Positions 36,373 through 45,343 of a stretch of DNA of 64,000 nt are shown here, one piece after another (positions within the stretch are counted from its first letter, which is position 1; each line of letters starts with the position of its first letter). The notes under the pieces are model-generated. The model saw only the letters and a list, made by a program, of their open reading frames with translations. It was not told the DNA's origin and made no database searches. Location of the stretch: assembly GCF_025465935.1 (NCBI RefSeq), contig NZ_JANLNV010000082.1, positions 62,001 to 126,000 on the forward strand. The letters run 5' to 3'. Both the position numbers and the translations under genes were made by a program. The DNA comes from Pseudomonas sp. 7P_10.2_Bac1. GTDB taxonomy: Bacteria; Pseudomonadota; Gammaproteobacteria; Pseudomonadales; Pseudomonadaceae.

Positions 36373-37462
36373 CAACGTGTAGATGGTTATCCCAAAGCCC
36401 CGATGGCAAGTCCAAAGGCTTTGGCACCAGCTCGCTTTTGCGGCAATCGTAAAACCGGCAGCGGCCTTGGCCGGAAGTCACTACAAACCCGTCCTCGACT
36501 GCGCCCACGCCCGCACAGTCCGGCAAGGGCGCATCCAGGCGCAAGGCGCCACTGTCCAGCTCCCAGATAAAAAACCGGTTCCCTCTAGGAGCCGTCAGTG
36601 CGACCAGCCGCAGTTCGCTGTGTACCGCCACACTGGCCGTGTAATGGCCCATGGCACGCAACTGTGGCTCAGCCACCGGGAAAGGCTCAAACGGTTGGCC
36701 GGGGCGTTTGATGGCCAACAGTTCAGACAATTCGTGGGCCTCGCCCATGAATTGCTGACACGCCAGGATGGTGCCGTCGCTGGCAATGCCCAAATGGCGG
36801 ACGCTGTTCATCTGCTGGCTCAAGGTTTCTTTGCTCAGCAATCTACCGTCACGCTGCATCAGCACCAGGCTGGGTTCCATGGCGTTGAGATTCATCTCGA
36901 CTCGGCTTTCGGCCTCGGTGCGAATGCCACCGTTGGCCACCACCAGAGTCTCGCCATCCGGCATCCATGACACTTGATGCGGGCCTACGCCGTGGGTCGG
37001 GATTTCACCGCTGTACATCAGGCGCTCGCCTTCGAAGCGATAAATACCCAGCACGCCGCGCCCCGGATCGCGAGTGTCATTTTCGGTGGTGTACAGCCAC
37101 TCGCCGTCCTTGTGGATCACCGCATGCCCATAAAAGTGGCGATTGGGCTGTGAGGTGATGGTTTGCAATAACTGACCGTCCTTGAGGCTGACCAGATAAC
37201 TTTCCGTCCCTGGGCGGCGCGCGACAAACAACGCAATGGGCAGGGTCGGGTGGTTGATGATGTCATGGCAGCGCTGGCCCACCCGGGTGCTGAATACCTG
37301 AGTGCCATCCAGACGATAGCCCACGGCATAGTGATTGCCGTCTACATCGTCACGGGCACTCAAGAGCAGCGGGCTGCGGCCTTGTTTGGACAGCGACCAG
37401 CCACCCAGGGTGAGAGCACTCAACAACAAACCGCCGAGCTTGAGAGCTTGCCTGCGCATCAT
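36368..37462 (-). CDS. DUF1513 (beta-propeller-like) exported protein
   Basis: A 364-residue protein from the ATG at 37462, which has an AAGGATGG ribosome-binding site. The N-terminus 'MMRRQALKLGGLLLSALTLGG' has a twin-arginine pair followed by a hydrophobic core, so Tat export is likely. The rest is beta-rich with repeated 'DG.LL' and 'W..DG' turns, as in seven-bladed propellers. DUF1513 proteins occur only beside imelysins and di-haem oxidoreductases, as here. The role is unknown, perhaps a scaffold or cofactor-binding partner for them. Confidence 0.78.
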   Translation of the reverse strand: MMRRQALKLGGLLLSALTLGGWSLSKQGRSPLLLSARDDVDGNHYAVGYRLDGTQVFSTRVGQRCHDIINHPTLPIALFVARRPGTESYLVSLKDGQLLQTITSQPNRHFYGHAVIHKDGEWLYTTENDTRDPGRGVLGIYRFEGERLMYSGEIPTHGVGPHQVSWMPDGETLVVANGGIRTEAESRVEMNLNAMEPSLVLMQRDGRLLSKETLSQQMNSVRHLGIASDGTILACQQFMGEAHELSELLAIKRPGQPFEPFPVAEPQLRAMGHYTASVAVHSELRLVALTAPRGNRFFIWELDSGALRLDAPLPDCAGVGAVEDGFVVTSGQGRCRFYDCRKSELVPKPLDLPSGLWDNHLHVV

Positions 37463-37476
37463 CGAACCATCCTTTA

Positions 37477-38541
37477 TCAATCGCCGTCGTTGGCGTTAAA
37501 GCCCAGTTGAATGCCCAGCGCCTTGGCCAGTTCGCCTTCGTGCAGGCGGTGAACCACATTGAGGCTGTCGTAGATGGCATTCAGTTGCGCGCGGCCGGCC
37601 TCATCCGCCAGCAGCTCATTGAGCGAGCGCTGGTTGTCGTTGAACAACTTGAGGGATGTGGCGTACGCGGCATCGATTTTGTCAGCCAGCGGCTTTTGCT
37701 CGGCTGGCAACAGGCCGCGCAGGCCTTTGTTGTCGACCCCGACCCAAACGGTCTGCGCGGCAGCGAGGCTGGCTGCAAGGCTTTGCAGGGACGCCTGACT
37801 GCGCCATGCCTCAGCCTGCAACGGTTGTGCAATGCCTTTGCTCTGACGGCCCATCGGCGTGCCGAGCTTTTTCTTCAAGGTGTCGAGAGCCGTGACTTGT
37901 GCGCGCAACAGATCAGCGATGGCTTCATGAGAGTCGGCATAACGCTGATTCGGGAACTTGGTCATTTGCGCCAACATCCCGTCGGTGCTGTTCCAACTCG
38001 CCAGGATTTCTTCAGCCAATTGTTTCTGACGCTCGCCAATGGCCGTCAGCAAAGGGCAATAGCGGGCTTTCTGCTCGGCGTTGGCGAGGTCGATATTGCT
38101 GTCGAACAAAATGTACTCATAAGCCGACAGGCCTTGTACGACAACACTGGATTTACCCAGCGCAGCGGCATCGATCTGTGGCTGGGCAACGACTAGTTGC
38201 TCTACCTGACGGCCGACCAGGTTCTTTTTGTCCGGCCAGAATTGCACTTGCCATGAGCGGTTGCCTTCGGCCAGTGGGCCAATCAGCAACGGTTGCAGCT
38301 CGGCCCAGGCTTTTTGAGCGTGCAAGAAGTCGGCGCGAGCGGTCTCAAGCGTTTCTTTACCTTCACAGTAAGCCAGTGCGCTGATTGCCAATTGACGATC
38401 AGCATCTACCCAGCGGCTGTAGGTCGGCAAGATCACCTGTTTAGCGATGGCAGCCGAGGTGATGGCTTGTTGATCCTGGGGCGAGCAGGCTGCCAAAGCG
38501 ATAGCGGCCAGGCTGGTGAACAAAAGTTTGGGTCTAAACAT
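37477..38541 (-). CDS. Imelysin-family lipoprotein with altered GxHxxE motif
   Basis: A 354-residue peptidase-M75-like protein with lipobox 'IALAAC' (Cys near residue 19). The family metal motif GxHxxE (present in the second imelysin of this window) is replaced by 'GLSAYEYILFD' near residue 138, with Ser in the His place. Imelysins are periplasmic or outer-membrane-linked, related to EfeO and iron handling, with no proven protease activity for this branch. It lies 27 bp after the di-haem oxidoreductase and 14 bp before the DUF1513 gene, in one operon. Confidence 0.85.
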   Translation of the reverse strand: MFRPKLLFTSLAAIALAACSPQDQQAITSAAIAKQVILPTYSRWVDADRQLAISALAYCEGKETLETARADFLHAQKAWAELQPLLIGPLAEGNRSWQVQFWPDKKNLVGRQVEQLVVAQPQIDAAALGKSSVVVQGLSAYEYILFDSNIDLANAEQKARYCPLLTAIGERQKQLAEEILASWNSTDGMLAQMTKFPNQRYADSHEAIADLLRAQVTALDTLKKKLGTPMGRQSKGIAQPLQAEAWRSQASLQSLAASLAAAQTVWVGVDNKGLRGLLPAEQKPLADKIDAAYATSLKLFNDNQRSLNELLADEAGRAQLNAIYDSLNVVHRLHEGELAKALGIQLGFNANDGD

Positions 38542-38567
38542 GTCGGGGTCCCCGATCTTATAAGACG

Positions 38568-39992
38568 TTAAAGAGAATTCAGAAAGGCCAGCAACGCAGC
38601 ACGCTGCTCGGCATTGAATTGCAAGACCTGCTGCTTGGCCGGTTCGGCCTCACCGCCATGCCACAGCACGGCTTCGAGCAGGTTGCGGGCACGACCATCG
38701 TGCAAAAACTGGGTGTGGCCGCTCACGGCCTGGGTCAAACCAATACCCCAGAGGGGCGGTGTGCGCCAATCGCTGCCCGATGCGGTGTACTCGGTGCGGT
38801 TATCCGCAAGGCCTGGTCCCATATCGTGTAACAGCAAATCGCTGTAAGGGTGAATGACCTGGTTGGCCAGTTCAGGCTCGGCGGCGTTGGCCGAGGTCGT
38901 GAATGTGGGCGTGTGGCACGACACACAGCCAGCCTTGTAGAACAGGTTTTTACCGGCCAGCACTTGCGGCGAACCGACATCGCGGCGTGCGGGCACGGCG
39001 AGGTTGCGGGTGTAAAACTCGACCAGGCGCAAAATGTTGTCACTGACCTCGGGTTCGCCATCCGGCCCATTGCCGTTGGGCGCGGCCAGACAGGCAGTTT
39101 GTGCGGGCGTGCAATCATCAAACGGTCTCAGGCTGGTGGTGAGCCCCATATCACCAGAAAAGGCGTGAACATTTTGTTGATTGAGGTTCGGTTGGCCGGC
39201 TTTCCAGCCAAAACGGCCTAAAACTGTCTTTTGCTGAGCGTCATCCCACACCCGGTTCGGTCGCCCGTTAATACCCGCGTCATTCTTGTTGGCCGCGGCA
39301 TTGGCCAGGATCGCCTCTTCGGGGATAGCTTCAAGCAGTCCCAGGCCAATCATCGGCGGGGCAATGCGCGCCGAGAAGCGCGTGTCGGGATGCATGGGCC
39401 CGTAGCCTAACTGAGTGATCTGCAGCAAAGGCTTGCGCAATTGGACTTCGTTACCGTCCTTGAAGCGTACGGGCACCGCTTCATAATCGACTCGCACCTT
39501 GCCTTCCGGGGCAACACCGGGCACCGCCATGTCTTGCAACTGGCCACCGTACACCGGCTCGGGGACGATGCCGGTTTGCTCGATCAGCTTGGCGTAAGTG
39601 GGGTCATTGGGGATCGACAGACGCACCAGCATCGACACGGCGTTCTTGGCGTTGGGCGTCGGCGGGTGTCCGCGGCCGTCGCGAATATGGCAGTTCTGGC
39701 AGGCGTTGGTGTTGAACAGCGGGCCTAACCCGTCACGCGCCGTGGTGGTGGAGGGCGCGATTACCCACGGGCTGCGGAAAAAACTGTTTCCCACACTGAA
39801 ATCCAGCCGCTGAGTATGCGAAAGGTTTGCGGAGGGCATGGAAAAGGCATTCCGGTCTGTTTTAAACACCGTCGTGTCTCCGCCAGAGCGGGCTTCGCCG
39901 GGCTCGGGTTGAGTAAAGCGCGGCGCCTCATCACAGCCAGCAAGACCCAAGGCCAGCAGCAAAGACAGGCGCAGAGGCAACGAGGGCATCAA
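38568..39992 (-). CDS. Di-haem oxidoreductase (DUF1111), putative thiol oxidoreductase
   Basis: A 474-residue lipoprotein (lipobox 'LGLAGC', Cys near residue 20). Two c-type haem sites are visible: 'CQNCHIR' near residue 98 and 'CVSCHT' near 357. The fold is of the di-haem peroxidase/MauG superfamily, and family members are annotated as thiol oxidoreductases without firm biochemistry. Acting in the periplasm, it could pass electrons to or from a metal held by the imelysin partners. It heads the operon with imelysin and DUF1513 genes. Confidence 0.88.
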   Translation of the reverse strand: MMPSLPLRLSLLLALGLAGCDEAPRFTQPEPGEARSGGDTTVFKTDRNAFSMPSANLSHTQRLDFSVGNSFFRSPWVIAPSTTTARDGLGPLFNTNACQNCHIRDGRGHPPTPNAKNAVSMLVRLSIPNDPTYAKLIEQTGIVPEPVYGGQLQDMAVPGVAPEGKVRVDYEAVPVRFKDGNEVQLRKPLLQITQLGYGPMHPDTRFSARIAPPMIGLGLLEAIPEEAILANAAANKNDAGINGRPNRVWDDAQQKTVLGRFGWKAGQPNLNQQNVHAFSGDMGLTTSLRPFDDCTPAQTACLAAPNGNGPDGEPEVSDNILRLVEFYTRNLAVPARRDVGSPQVLAGKNLFYKAGCVSCHTPTFTTSANAAEPELANQVIHPYSDLLLHDMGPGLADNRTEYTASGSDWRTPPLWGIGLTQAVSGHTQFLHDGRARNLLEAVLWHGGEAEPAKQQVLQFNAEQRAALLAFLNSL

Positions 39993-40202
39993 ACGTCCAG
40001 ATCAGTCAGCAAAATCGAGGGGCGAAAGTTTATCAGGGAAGGTGAATTGAAATAAGAGGAATTAGCATTTGGTTGTTTCGATCCTTGCTCAGGCTCAATA
40101 AAAAACCAGTAATACAGAAGGTATTTCGCACAAAGTAATCAGATCCAAACGATATACTTTTTTTTTCGCGAAGCTCATGTTGGCTAAAAAATTGGAGCAA
40201 GC

Positions 40203-40361
40203 ATGAAAGTACTTTTGGCCTTAACACTATTGATGGCACTTTCAGCGTGTACCAATAGCCGGCTATCTGCTGACACATATAGCCCTGAACTTGCTTATAA
40301 ATGCCAGACAGATCCATATGGATCTTACTGTCTGCATCCCCCTGCATTCATAAAGAACTGA
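40203..40361 (+). CDS. Very small AT-rich lipoprotein gene
   Basis: ATG to TGA gives 52 residues. The signal peptide 'MKVLLALTLLMALSAC' ends in a textbook lipobox (LSAC, Cys16). The mature part is about 37 residues with Cys34 and Cys43 that could pair. GGAG stands 6 bp before the ATG. Codons are A/T-ending (TTA, CTA, ATA, AGC mixed), unlike the G/C-ending use of its neighbours, and it reads against the surrounding minus-strand genes, suggesting acquired DNA. No family recognised; possibly entericidin-like or an entry-exclusion-type lipoprotein, but this is a guess. Confidence 0.6.
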   Translation: MKVLLALTLLMALSACTNSRLSADTYSPELAYKCQTDPYGSYCLHPPAFIKN

Positions 40362-40422
40362 CAGCGCCTTGTATGAGTGAGGCAAATAAACCTCGTAGTC
40401 GCTGACGAGGCATGAAAGCTGC

Positions 40423-40629
40423 GATTGGCAGTGTGTTGGCCGTAAATCCTTGCGCGCGGTGGAGTGGGTAGAGCGGGCAAGATCAGAAGATCGCGAGGCA
40501 AGCTCGCTCCTACAGGGCGTGGCGCTCAAGGTTGGGATTGGCAGTGTGTTGGCCGTAAAATCCTCTCGCGCGGTGTAATGGGTAGAGCGGGCAAGATCAG
40601 AAGATCGCGAGGCAAGCTCGCTCCTACAG
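40423..40629. repeat. Tandem pair of REP-containing units (113-bp period)
   Basis: Two nearly identical 93-94-bp copies start at 40423 and 40536 (GATTGGCAGTGTGTTGGCCG...) and end at CTCCTACAG. Each contains the REP core GCAAGATCAGAAGATCGCGA with GGCAAGCTCGCTCC. They differ at a handful of bases, which indicates recent duplication. Confidence 0.85.
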
Positions 40630-40642
40630 TTTGAACTGTCCA

Positions 40643-40674
40643 CAAAAAAGGCGACCCGAAGGTCGCCTTTTGCA
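40643..40674 (-). terminator. Intrinsic terminator of the imelysin gene
   Basis: GGCGACC-TTCG-GGTCGCC on the minus strand followed by six T, 23 bp past the stop at 40697. The TTCG tetraloop is highly stable. Confidence 0.9.
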
Positions 40675-40696
40675 TCACTCATTCAAACATTGCCCA

Positions 40697-42043
40697 TCAG
40701 AACTCGTGATCGGCGTTGTCCGGGTTCAGGTCGGTAATGCCCAGCTTGCCGGCTGCTTGCTCGATAGCGCCGGTCTGTTTGACCAGGGCGGCGATGGCGT
40801 CGCGCACCACCTGGTTGCCTTTTTCGTTGTCGGCAGCAATCAACTGGTCGTAGTGCTCGCCCTTGTCGGCGAGGTCGACCATGACCTGGATCTTGGCTTC
40901 AGTGTCGGCCAGGTCGGATTTCAGCGTGGCGTCTGTGGCCGGGTCGATGGCAACCACCAGCGACGACAGGCTTGGGCCGGTCATTTTGGTGCCGTCTGTG
41001 CGTACGTATTCACCCAGGTACACGTTACGAATGCCTTTGGCATCGTAGAAATGCGAGTTGTGGGTGTTGTCGCTGAAGCAATCTTGTTCGTCTTCAGGGG
41101 AGTTGGCTTCCAGCGACACTTTCATGCGCTCGCCTGCCAGTTCGCCCAACGACAGGCTACCCATGCCGAACAGCATTTTGCGCAGGCCGTTTTTGGCAGG
41201 TTCTGCTTCCAGCGAGGCGCGGTAGTTGTCAGGCACGTTTGGCGCCCAGTTACCGACCATTTCCGTCAGGTCGTTGACCAGCAGTTGGGTCACCGCCTTC
41301 AGGTAGGCACGGCGGCGGTCGTTGTGGCCGCCGGTAGCACCTTCGCCTTCCAGGTAATCAGATGCAGGGCGGTCACCTGCGCCCGGGCCGGTACCGTTCA
41401 GGTCCTGGCCCCACAGCAGGAATTCAATGGCGTGGTAGCCGGTGGCGACGTTGGCTTCGGAACCGCCCAGTTCATTGAGACTGGCCAGGGTTTCCGGGGT
41501 GATTTGCGTCACGTCGATTTTGTCTTCGCCCACCTGGATCTGGGTGTTGGCGATAATGTTGGCATTGGCAGCCGGGTTGCCCAGCGCACCCGCATAGCTG
41601 GAGTCAACGTAGTCGATCAGGCCTTCGTCCAGCGGCCAGGCGTTCACTTGGCCTTCCCAGTCATCAATGATGGTGTTGCCGAAGCGGAACACTTCGCTTT
41701 GCAGGTAAGGCACGCGAGCTGCAATCCAGGCCTCACGGGCAGCTTTCAAGGTGTCGGCATTGGGGTTGGCGAGGAATGTGTCGATAGTGGTTTGCAGCGT
41801 TTTAGCCGTGGATTCGGAGTCGCTGTACACCGCGTGCACCATGTCGGCGTAATGCGCGACAACGGCTTTGGCGGCGGCGTCATCAACTTGGGTAGCCGTG
41901 GCGTCAGTGGCTGGCGTAGCAGGAGTGGTCGCTGCGGCTGGCGTAGGTGCTGTGGCTGTTTTTTCTTTGTCTTTGTCGCCGCAACCGGCGAGTGAAATTG
42001 CTATGGCCAGCAGACTGGCGGTAGCCAGGGGCATACGAATCAT
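40697..42043 (-). CDS. Imelysin (peptidase M75) lipoprotein, IcmP-like
   Basis: A 448-residue imelysin from the ATG at 42043 (an upstream GTG/ATG frame would mask the signal peptide). The lipobox is 'ISLAGC' with Cys near residue 21, then an Ala/Thr/Pro-rich linker (residues 25-50). The metal motif GxHxxE is intact as 'GYHAIEFLLWG' near residue 195. It resembles the insulin-cleaving metalloproteinase IcmP (PA4370) of P. aeruginosa and EfeO-type iron-binding proteins. Unlike there, it is separated from the oxidoreductase operon by 0.7 kb. Metal binding is likely; proteolysis is uncertain. Confidence 0.88.
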   Translation of the reverse strand: MIRMPLATASLLAIAISLAGCGDKDKEKTATAPTPAAATTPATPATDATATQVDDAAAKAVVAHYADMVHAVYSDSESTAKTLQTTIDTFLANPNADTLKAAREAWIAARVPYLQSEVFRFGNTIIDDWEGQVNAWPLDEGLIDYVDSSYAGALGNPAANANIIANTQIQVGEDKIDVTQITPETLASLNELGGSEANVATGYHAIEFLLWGQDLNGTGPGAGDRPASDYLEGEGATGGHNDRRRAYLKAVTQLLVNDLTEMVGNWAPNVPDNYRASLEAEPAKNGLRKMLFGMGSLSLGELAGERMKVSLEANSPEDEQDCFSDNTHNSHFYDAKGIRNVYLGEYVRTDGTKMTGPSLSSLVVAIDPATDATLKSDLADTEAKIQVMVDLADKGEHYDQLIAADNEKGNQVVRDAIAALVKQTGAIEQAAGKLGITDLNPDNADHEF

Positions 42044-42218
42044 GGGCGAACATCCTGCTTCGAGAGGTGGGACAAGCATGCGACGGCACGCAAAACGTGC
42101 AACATGATGCGAAAGATATGCATTTTGTGTAAAGGGTTATGGTTGTAAATATTTCCTATTTACTAATGCGCCAAGGCCACGGCCTGCATGACTTAAGCAA
42201 AAATCTTGAAACATAAAA

Positions 42219-44270
42219 TTACATATTAAGTGCGTTATTGCGCTGGGCCTGTTTCAGATAAACGCCTAATTCCCGCGCTCCCAGCGGTTTGCTGTACAGA
42301 TAGCCTTGGCCTTCATGGCACCCTTCTGTGATCACATACGTTTCCTGTTCGAGGGTTTCGACGCCCTCTGCAATCACTTGCATGCCCAAGCTTTTACCCA
42401 GTTGGATAATGGCGCGCACGATGGTGGAATCGTCGTCATCGTCAAACAGATCCTGGACGAAGCTCTTGTCGATCTTGATCTTGTCCAATGGCAGGCTTTT
42501 GAGATAACTCAGCGATGAATAACCGGTGCCGAAGTCATCAATGGCAATCAGCGCGCCGGAGCGGCGCAGGTTCAGCAGGTGCTGGGCGGCGGTGTTGATG
42601 TCTTCCATCAGGCTGGTCTCCGTCACTTCCAGCTCAAGACTGCCGGGTGGCAAGCGGTACATCTGCAACAGGTTATTCACCACCCGGGGCAGCTCGGCGT
42701 GGTGCAACTGTACGGTCGAGAGGTTGACCGCCATGCGCAATTCGGTGAACCCCTGATCATGCCATTCGCGTAGCTGGCAACAGGCTTGATCCAGTACCCA
42801 CTCGCCAATGTCGATGATGCTGCCATTGGCTTCTGCCAACGGGATAAACAGGTCGGGCGGGATCATGCCGTGCTCGGGGTGCTGCCAGCGCAGCAAGGCT
42901 TCGACCCCGACCACGCGGTGGTCGCTGTAGCGGATCTGCGGTTGATAGGCCAGGTACAACTGGTTGCCGAGCAGGGCCTCTCGCAGGTCTTTTTCCAGCT
43001 CGCGACGGCGGCGCATTTCGCGGTCCACGCTGGCGATATAAAACTGGTAGCGCCCCCGTGAGCGGCTCTTGGCCAGCGTCATGGTCTGCTCGGCCTTTTG
43101 CAGCAACTGCTCGGAGGTGTCGCTGTCTTCGGGGAACAGCGTGATCCCGATGGTGGCGCGCAAGCGGATGTTTTGCTGACCGACACTGAACGGCTTTTCC
43201 AGGTCATCCAGAATGCGTTGTGCCAACTCGGCGGCTTCATAGGGCTGCTCGATATGGGCCTGCACCAGAGCGAACTGATCACCGCCCAGACGCGCCAGCG
43301 CCCCCAGGCTATCGCTGTGGGCGCGCAGGCGGTCGGTCAAGGCTTGCAGCAACTGGTCGCCAGTCTGATAACCGAATTGCTCGTTGATGCCCTTGAAATC
43401 GTCCAGGCCAACACACAGCACGGCAACGCGGCGTTGAGAGCGGCCAGCCTCCACCAGAATCTTGCTCAGATGGGTTTGCAGTTGCTGACGATTCGCCAGC
43501 CCGGTCAGGAAGTCGTACTGGGCCATGCGCAGCAAGGAGCTTTCAGCTTCGTGGCGCAAATGCGCGTTGCGCTCTATCGAGGCCAGCAACTGGTTGGCGG
43601 TGTTGACCCAGACCCCCAGTTCATTGGATTCGTGGCCTTTGAGTTGCGGGATCAAATGCGCGCTGGGGTGATCCGGGTTGATGCTGGTCAGGTGCTGGAT
43701 CATTTTCGACAGGGGTTTGGTCAGCAACCAGTGATAAATCAGGTACAGCACCAGGCTCATCAGCAGCGCTCGCAACACGCCCGAGAGCAGCAGGGCGCCG
43801 GCGTTGGTCAAGAAGCCTTGGCCGTAGGTGGCGGTGTCGAGCGTAATGCTCAGGTCGCCGTAGTATTCCTGGTCTGTGCCCGTACCCACCAACGGCGTCT
43901 TGAAGGAGCGTTCCTGGCCCAGAATGGCGTCAGTCAGCCATCGGCTTGAGGTGTCTTGCAGAGGGCGGATCTTTTCTGCGAGCAAGGCTCCACTCGGTGG
44001 GCCGATCGATGCCTGGCGGATCGCCGTGTTCTGAAACAACCCCTCGATGACCTGCATCGCCATTTCCCGGTCCAGGCTATACAGCGCTTGGGTGGATGGG
44101 TCGCGGAACATGTTGAGGGTCCGCCTAGCGTCTTCGTTGACCGCTTGGCGCGTTAGATAAGCGTCGAACACAATTTGTGCGCAGCCCAACACTGCGCCCA
44201 CGATCAATGCTGAAAGCAACACGATCCGGAGTAGTTTGATCGACAAGCTGTTCTTGAATTCCAGCTTCAA
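42219..44270 (-). CDS. bifA: c-di-GMP phosphodiesterase BifA (degenerate GGDEF + EAL)
   Basis: A 683-residue inner-membrane protein: helices near 12-32 and 155-175 around a periplasmic domain, then a GGDEF domain (residues 245-415) and EAL (425-670). The cyclase signature is degenerate, 'RLGGDQFALVQ', as in BifA, while the phosphodiesterase motif is intact ('VGVEALLRWQHP') and 'DDFGTGYSSLSYLKSLPLDKIKID' supplies metal and catalytic residues. It hydrolyses c-di-GMP and promotes motility over biofilm. bifA-sodB-argO-argP order matches P. aeruginosa. Confidence 0.92.
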   Translation of the reverse strand: MKLEFKNSLSIKLLRIVLLSALIVGAVLGCAQIVFDAYLTRQAVNEDARRTLNMFRDPSTQALYSLDREMAMQVIEGLFQNTAIRQASIGPPSGALLAEKIRPLQDTSSRWLTDAILGQERSFKTPLVGTGTDQEYYGDLSITLDTATYGQGFLTNAGALLLSGVLRALLMSLVLYLIYHWLLTKPLSKMIQHLTSINPDHPSAHLIPQLKGHESNELGVWVNTANQLLASIERNAHLRHEAESSLLRMAQYDFLTGLANRQQLQTHLSKILVEAGRSQRRVAVLCVGLDDFKGINEQFGYQTGDQLLQALTDRLRAHSDSLGALARLGGDQFALVQAHIEQPYEAAELAQRILDDLEKPFSVGQQNIRLRATIGITLFPEDSDTSEQLLQKAEQTMTLAKSRSRGRYQFYIASVDREMRRRRELEKDLREALLGNQLYLAYQPQIRYSDHRVVGVEALLRWQHPEHGMIPPDLFIPLAEANGSIIDIGEWVLDQACCQLREWHDQGFTELRMAVNLSTVQLHHAELPRVVNNLLQMYRLPPGSLELEVTETSLMEDINTAAQHLLNLRRSGALIAIDDFGTGYSSLSYLKSLPLDKIKIDKSFVQDLFDDDDDSTIVRAIIQLGKSLGMQVIAEGVETLEQETYVITEGCHEGQGYLYSKPLGARELGVYLKQAQRNNALNM

Positions 44271-44471
44271 AGGGTCATTCCTTGTTTCTTGCCGACATAT
44301 CTGAGGTCATGGGGGCGGGTAAGTGTTCATCTGATTGGTGGGCGCTACCCCGGGGCTTGGGCACTGGCCTATGTGTCGGTCCGCTGTGGACTTAACTTGA
44401 GGCGTCGAATGAAAAAAACATAAGAGTGATAGTAGTCTGAAGAGCCGTTGCCACGCACTTTTACGTGGGCC

Positions 44472-44502
44472 AAAAAAAACCCGGCAAAGCCGGGTTTTTT
44501 TT
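44472..44502 (-). terminator. Terminator of sodB
   Basis: AACCCGGC/GCCGGGTT stem with A and T runs of eight on either side, 15 bp after the sodB stop. It is symmetrical and could work in both directions. Confidence 0.9.
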
Positions 44503-44516
44503 AACTGAAGTCAGTT

Positions 44517-45113
44517 TCAGGCAGTGAAGGTTTTGCCTTCGAACTGCTCAGCAACGAACTTCCAGTTAACGATGTTCCAGAACGCCTCAACATACTTCGG
44601 ACGCACGTTGCGGTAGTCGATGTAGTAAGCGTGTTCCCAAACGTCGCAGGTCAGCAGCGGGGTGTCGCCGCTGGTCAGCGGGTTGCCGGCGCCGATGGTG
44701 CTGGCCAGGGCCAGGGAACCGTCAGCCTTCTTCACCAGCCAGCCCCAGCCGGAGCCGAAAGTGCCGATGGAGGTTTTGCTGAATTCTTCTTTGAACTTCT
44801 CGAACGAACCGAAAGAAGCGTTGATGGCTTCAGCCAGAGCGCCGGTAGGCTCGCCGCCGCCGTTTGGCGACAGGCAGTTCCAGTAGAACGTGTGGTTCCA
44901 CACTTGAGCGGCGTTGTTGAAGATACCGCCCGAAGAGGTTTTAACGATCTCTTCCAGGGTTTTGCCTTCGAACTCGGTGCCTGGCACCAGGTTGTTCAGG
45001 TTCACGACGTAGGTGTTGTGGTGCTTGTCGTGGTGATACTCCAGGGTTTCCTTGGAGATGTGCGGCTGCAAGGCATCGTGGGCGTACGGCAGCGGCGGCA
45101 ATTCGAAAGCCAT
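44517..45113 (-). CDS. sodB: Iron superoxide dismutase
   Basis: A 198-residue Fe-SOD. Metal ligands are His in '[13 protein letters not shown]' (near residue 27), His in '[12 protein letters not shown]' (near 75), and Asp/His in '[15 protein letters not shown]' (near 157-161). '[17 protein letters not shown]' is the Fe-type signature. It dismutates superoxide in the cytoplasm. The ATG at 45113 opens the standard '[11 protein letters not shown]'. An upstream frame would add 16 residues absent from the family. GGAG precedes the start. Confidence 0.96.
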   Translation of the reverse strand: MAFELPPLPYAHDALQPHISKETLEYHHDKHHNTYVVNLNNLVPGTEFEGKTLEEIVKTSSGGIFNNAAQVWNHTFYWNCLSPNGGGEPTGALAEAINASFGSFEKFKEEFSKTSIGTFGSGWGWLVKKADGSLALASTIGAGNPLTSGDTPLLTCDVWEHAYYIDYRNVRPKYVEAFWNIVNWKFVAEQFEGKTFTA

Positions 45114-45343
45114 GTTGATTCTCCTAATCAGGTCAGTTGCGGTGAGCGCAAGGCCGATCACGGGCGGCCAAACACGCGCCGTGGAGTTTGTACTCTTTGC
45201 GGCGCAAGCGTTGGATCATAGCACCGGGGTTGCGGCATAACCACGCGACAACTGTGTGGAATAGACGTTTCAGCGAGATTGATTCAAAAACTCGATGTTT
45301 TCTCAGACCCTCGAAATGAGCTTGCGAACGCGCCGTGCAACAC

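Noticed and set aside
39993-40060. Fur-like site before the di-haem oxidoreductase gene
   Set aside because: AT-rich sequence only; no clear overlap with the consensus.
40263-40682. 139-codon minus frame with internal repeats
   Set aside because: Its repeats are the translation of the tandem REP units, not a protein family.
42100-42180. Possible Fur box upstream of the IcmP-like imelysin
   Set aside because: The best alignment (around ACAAAATGCATATCTTTCG on the minus strand) matches only about half of the 19-bp consensus, too weak to call.
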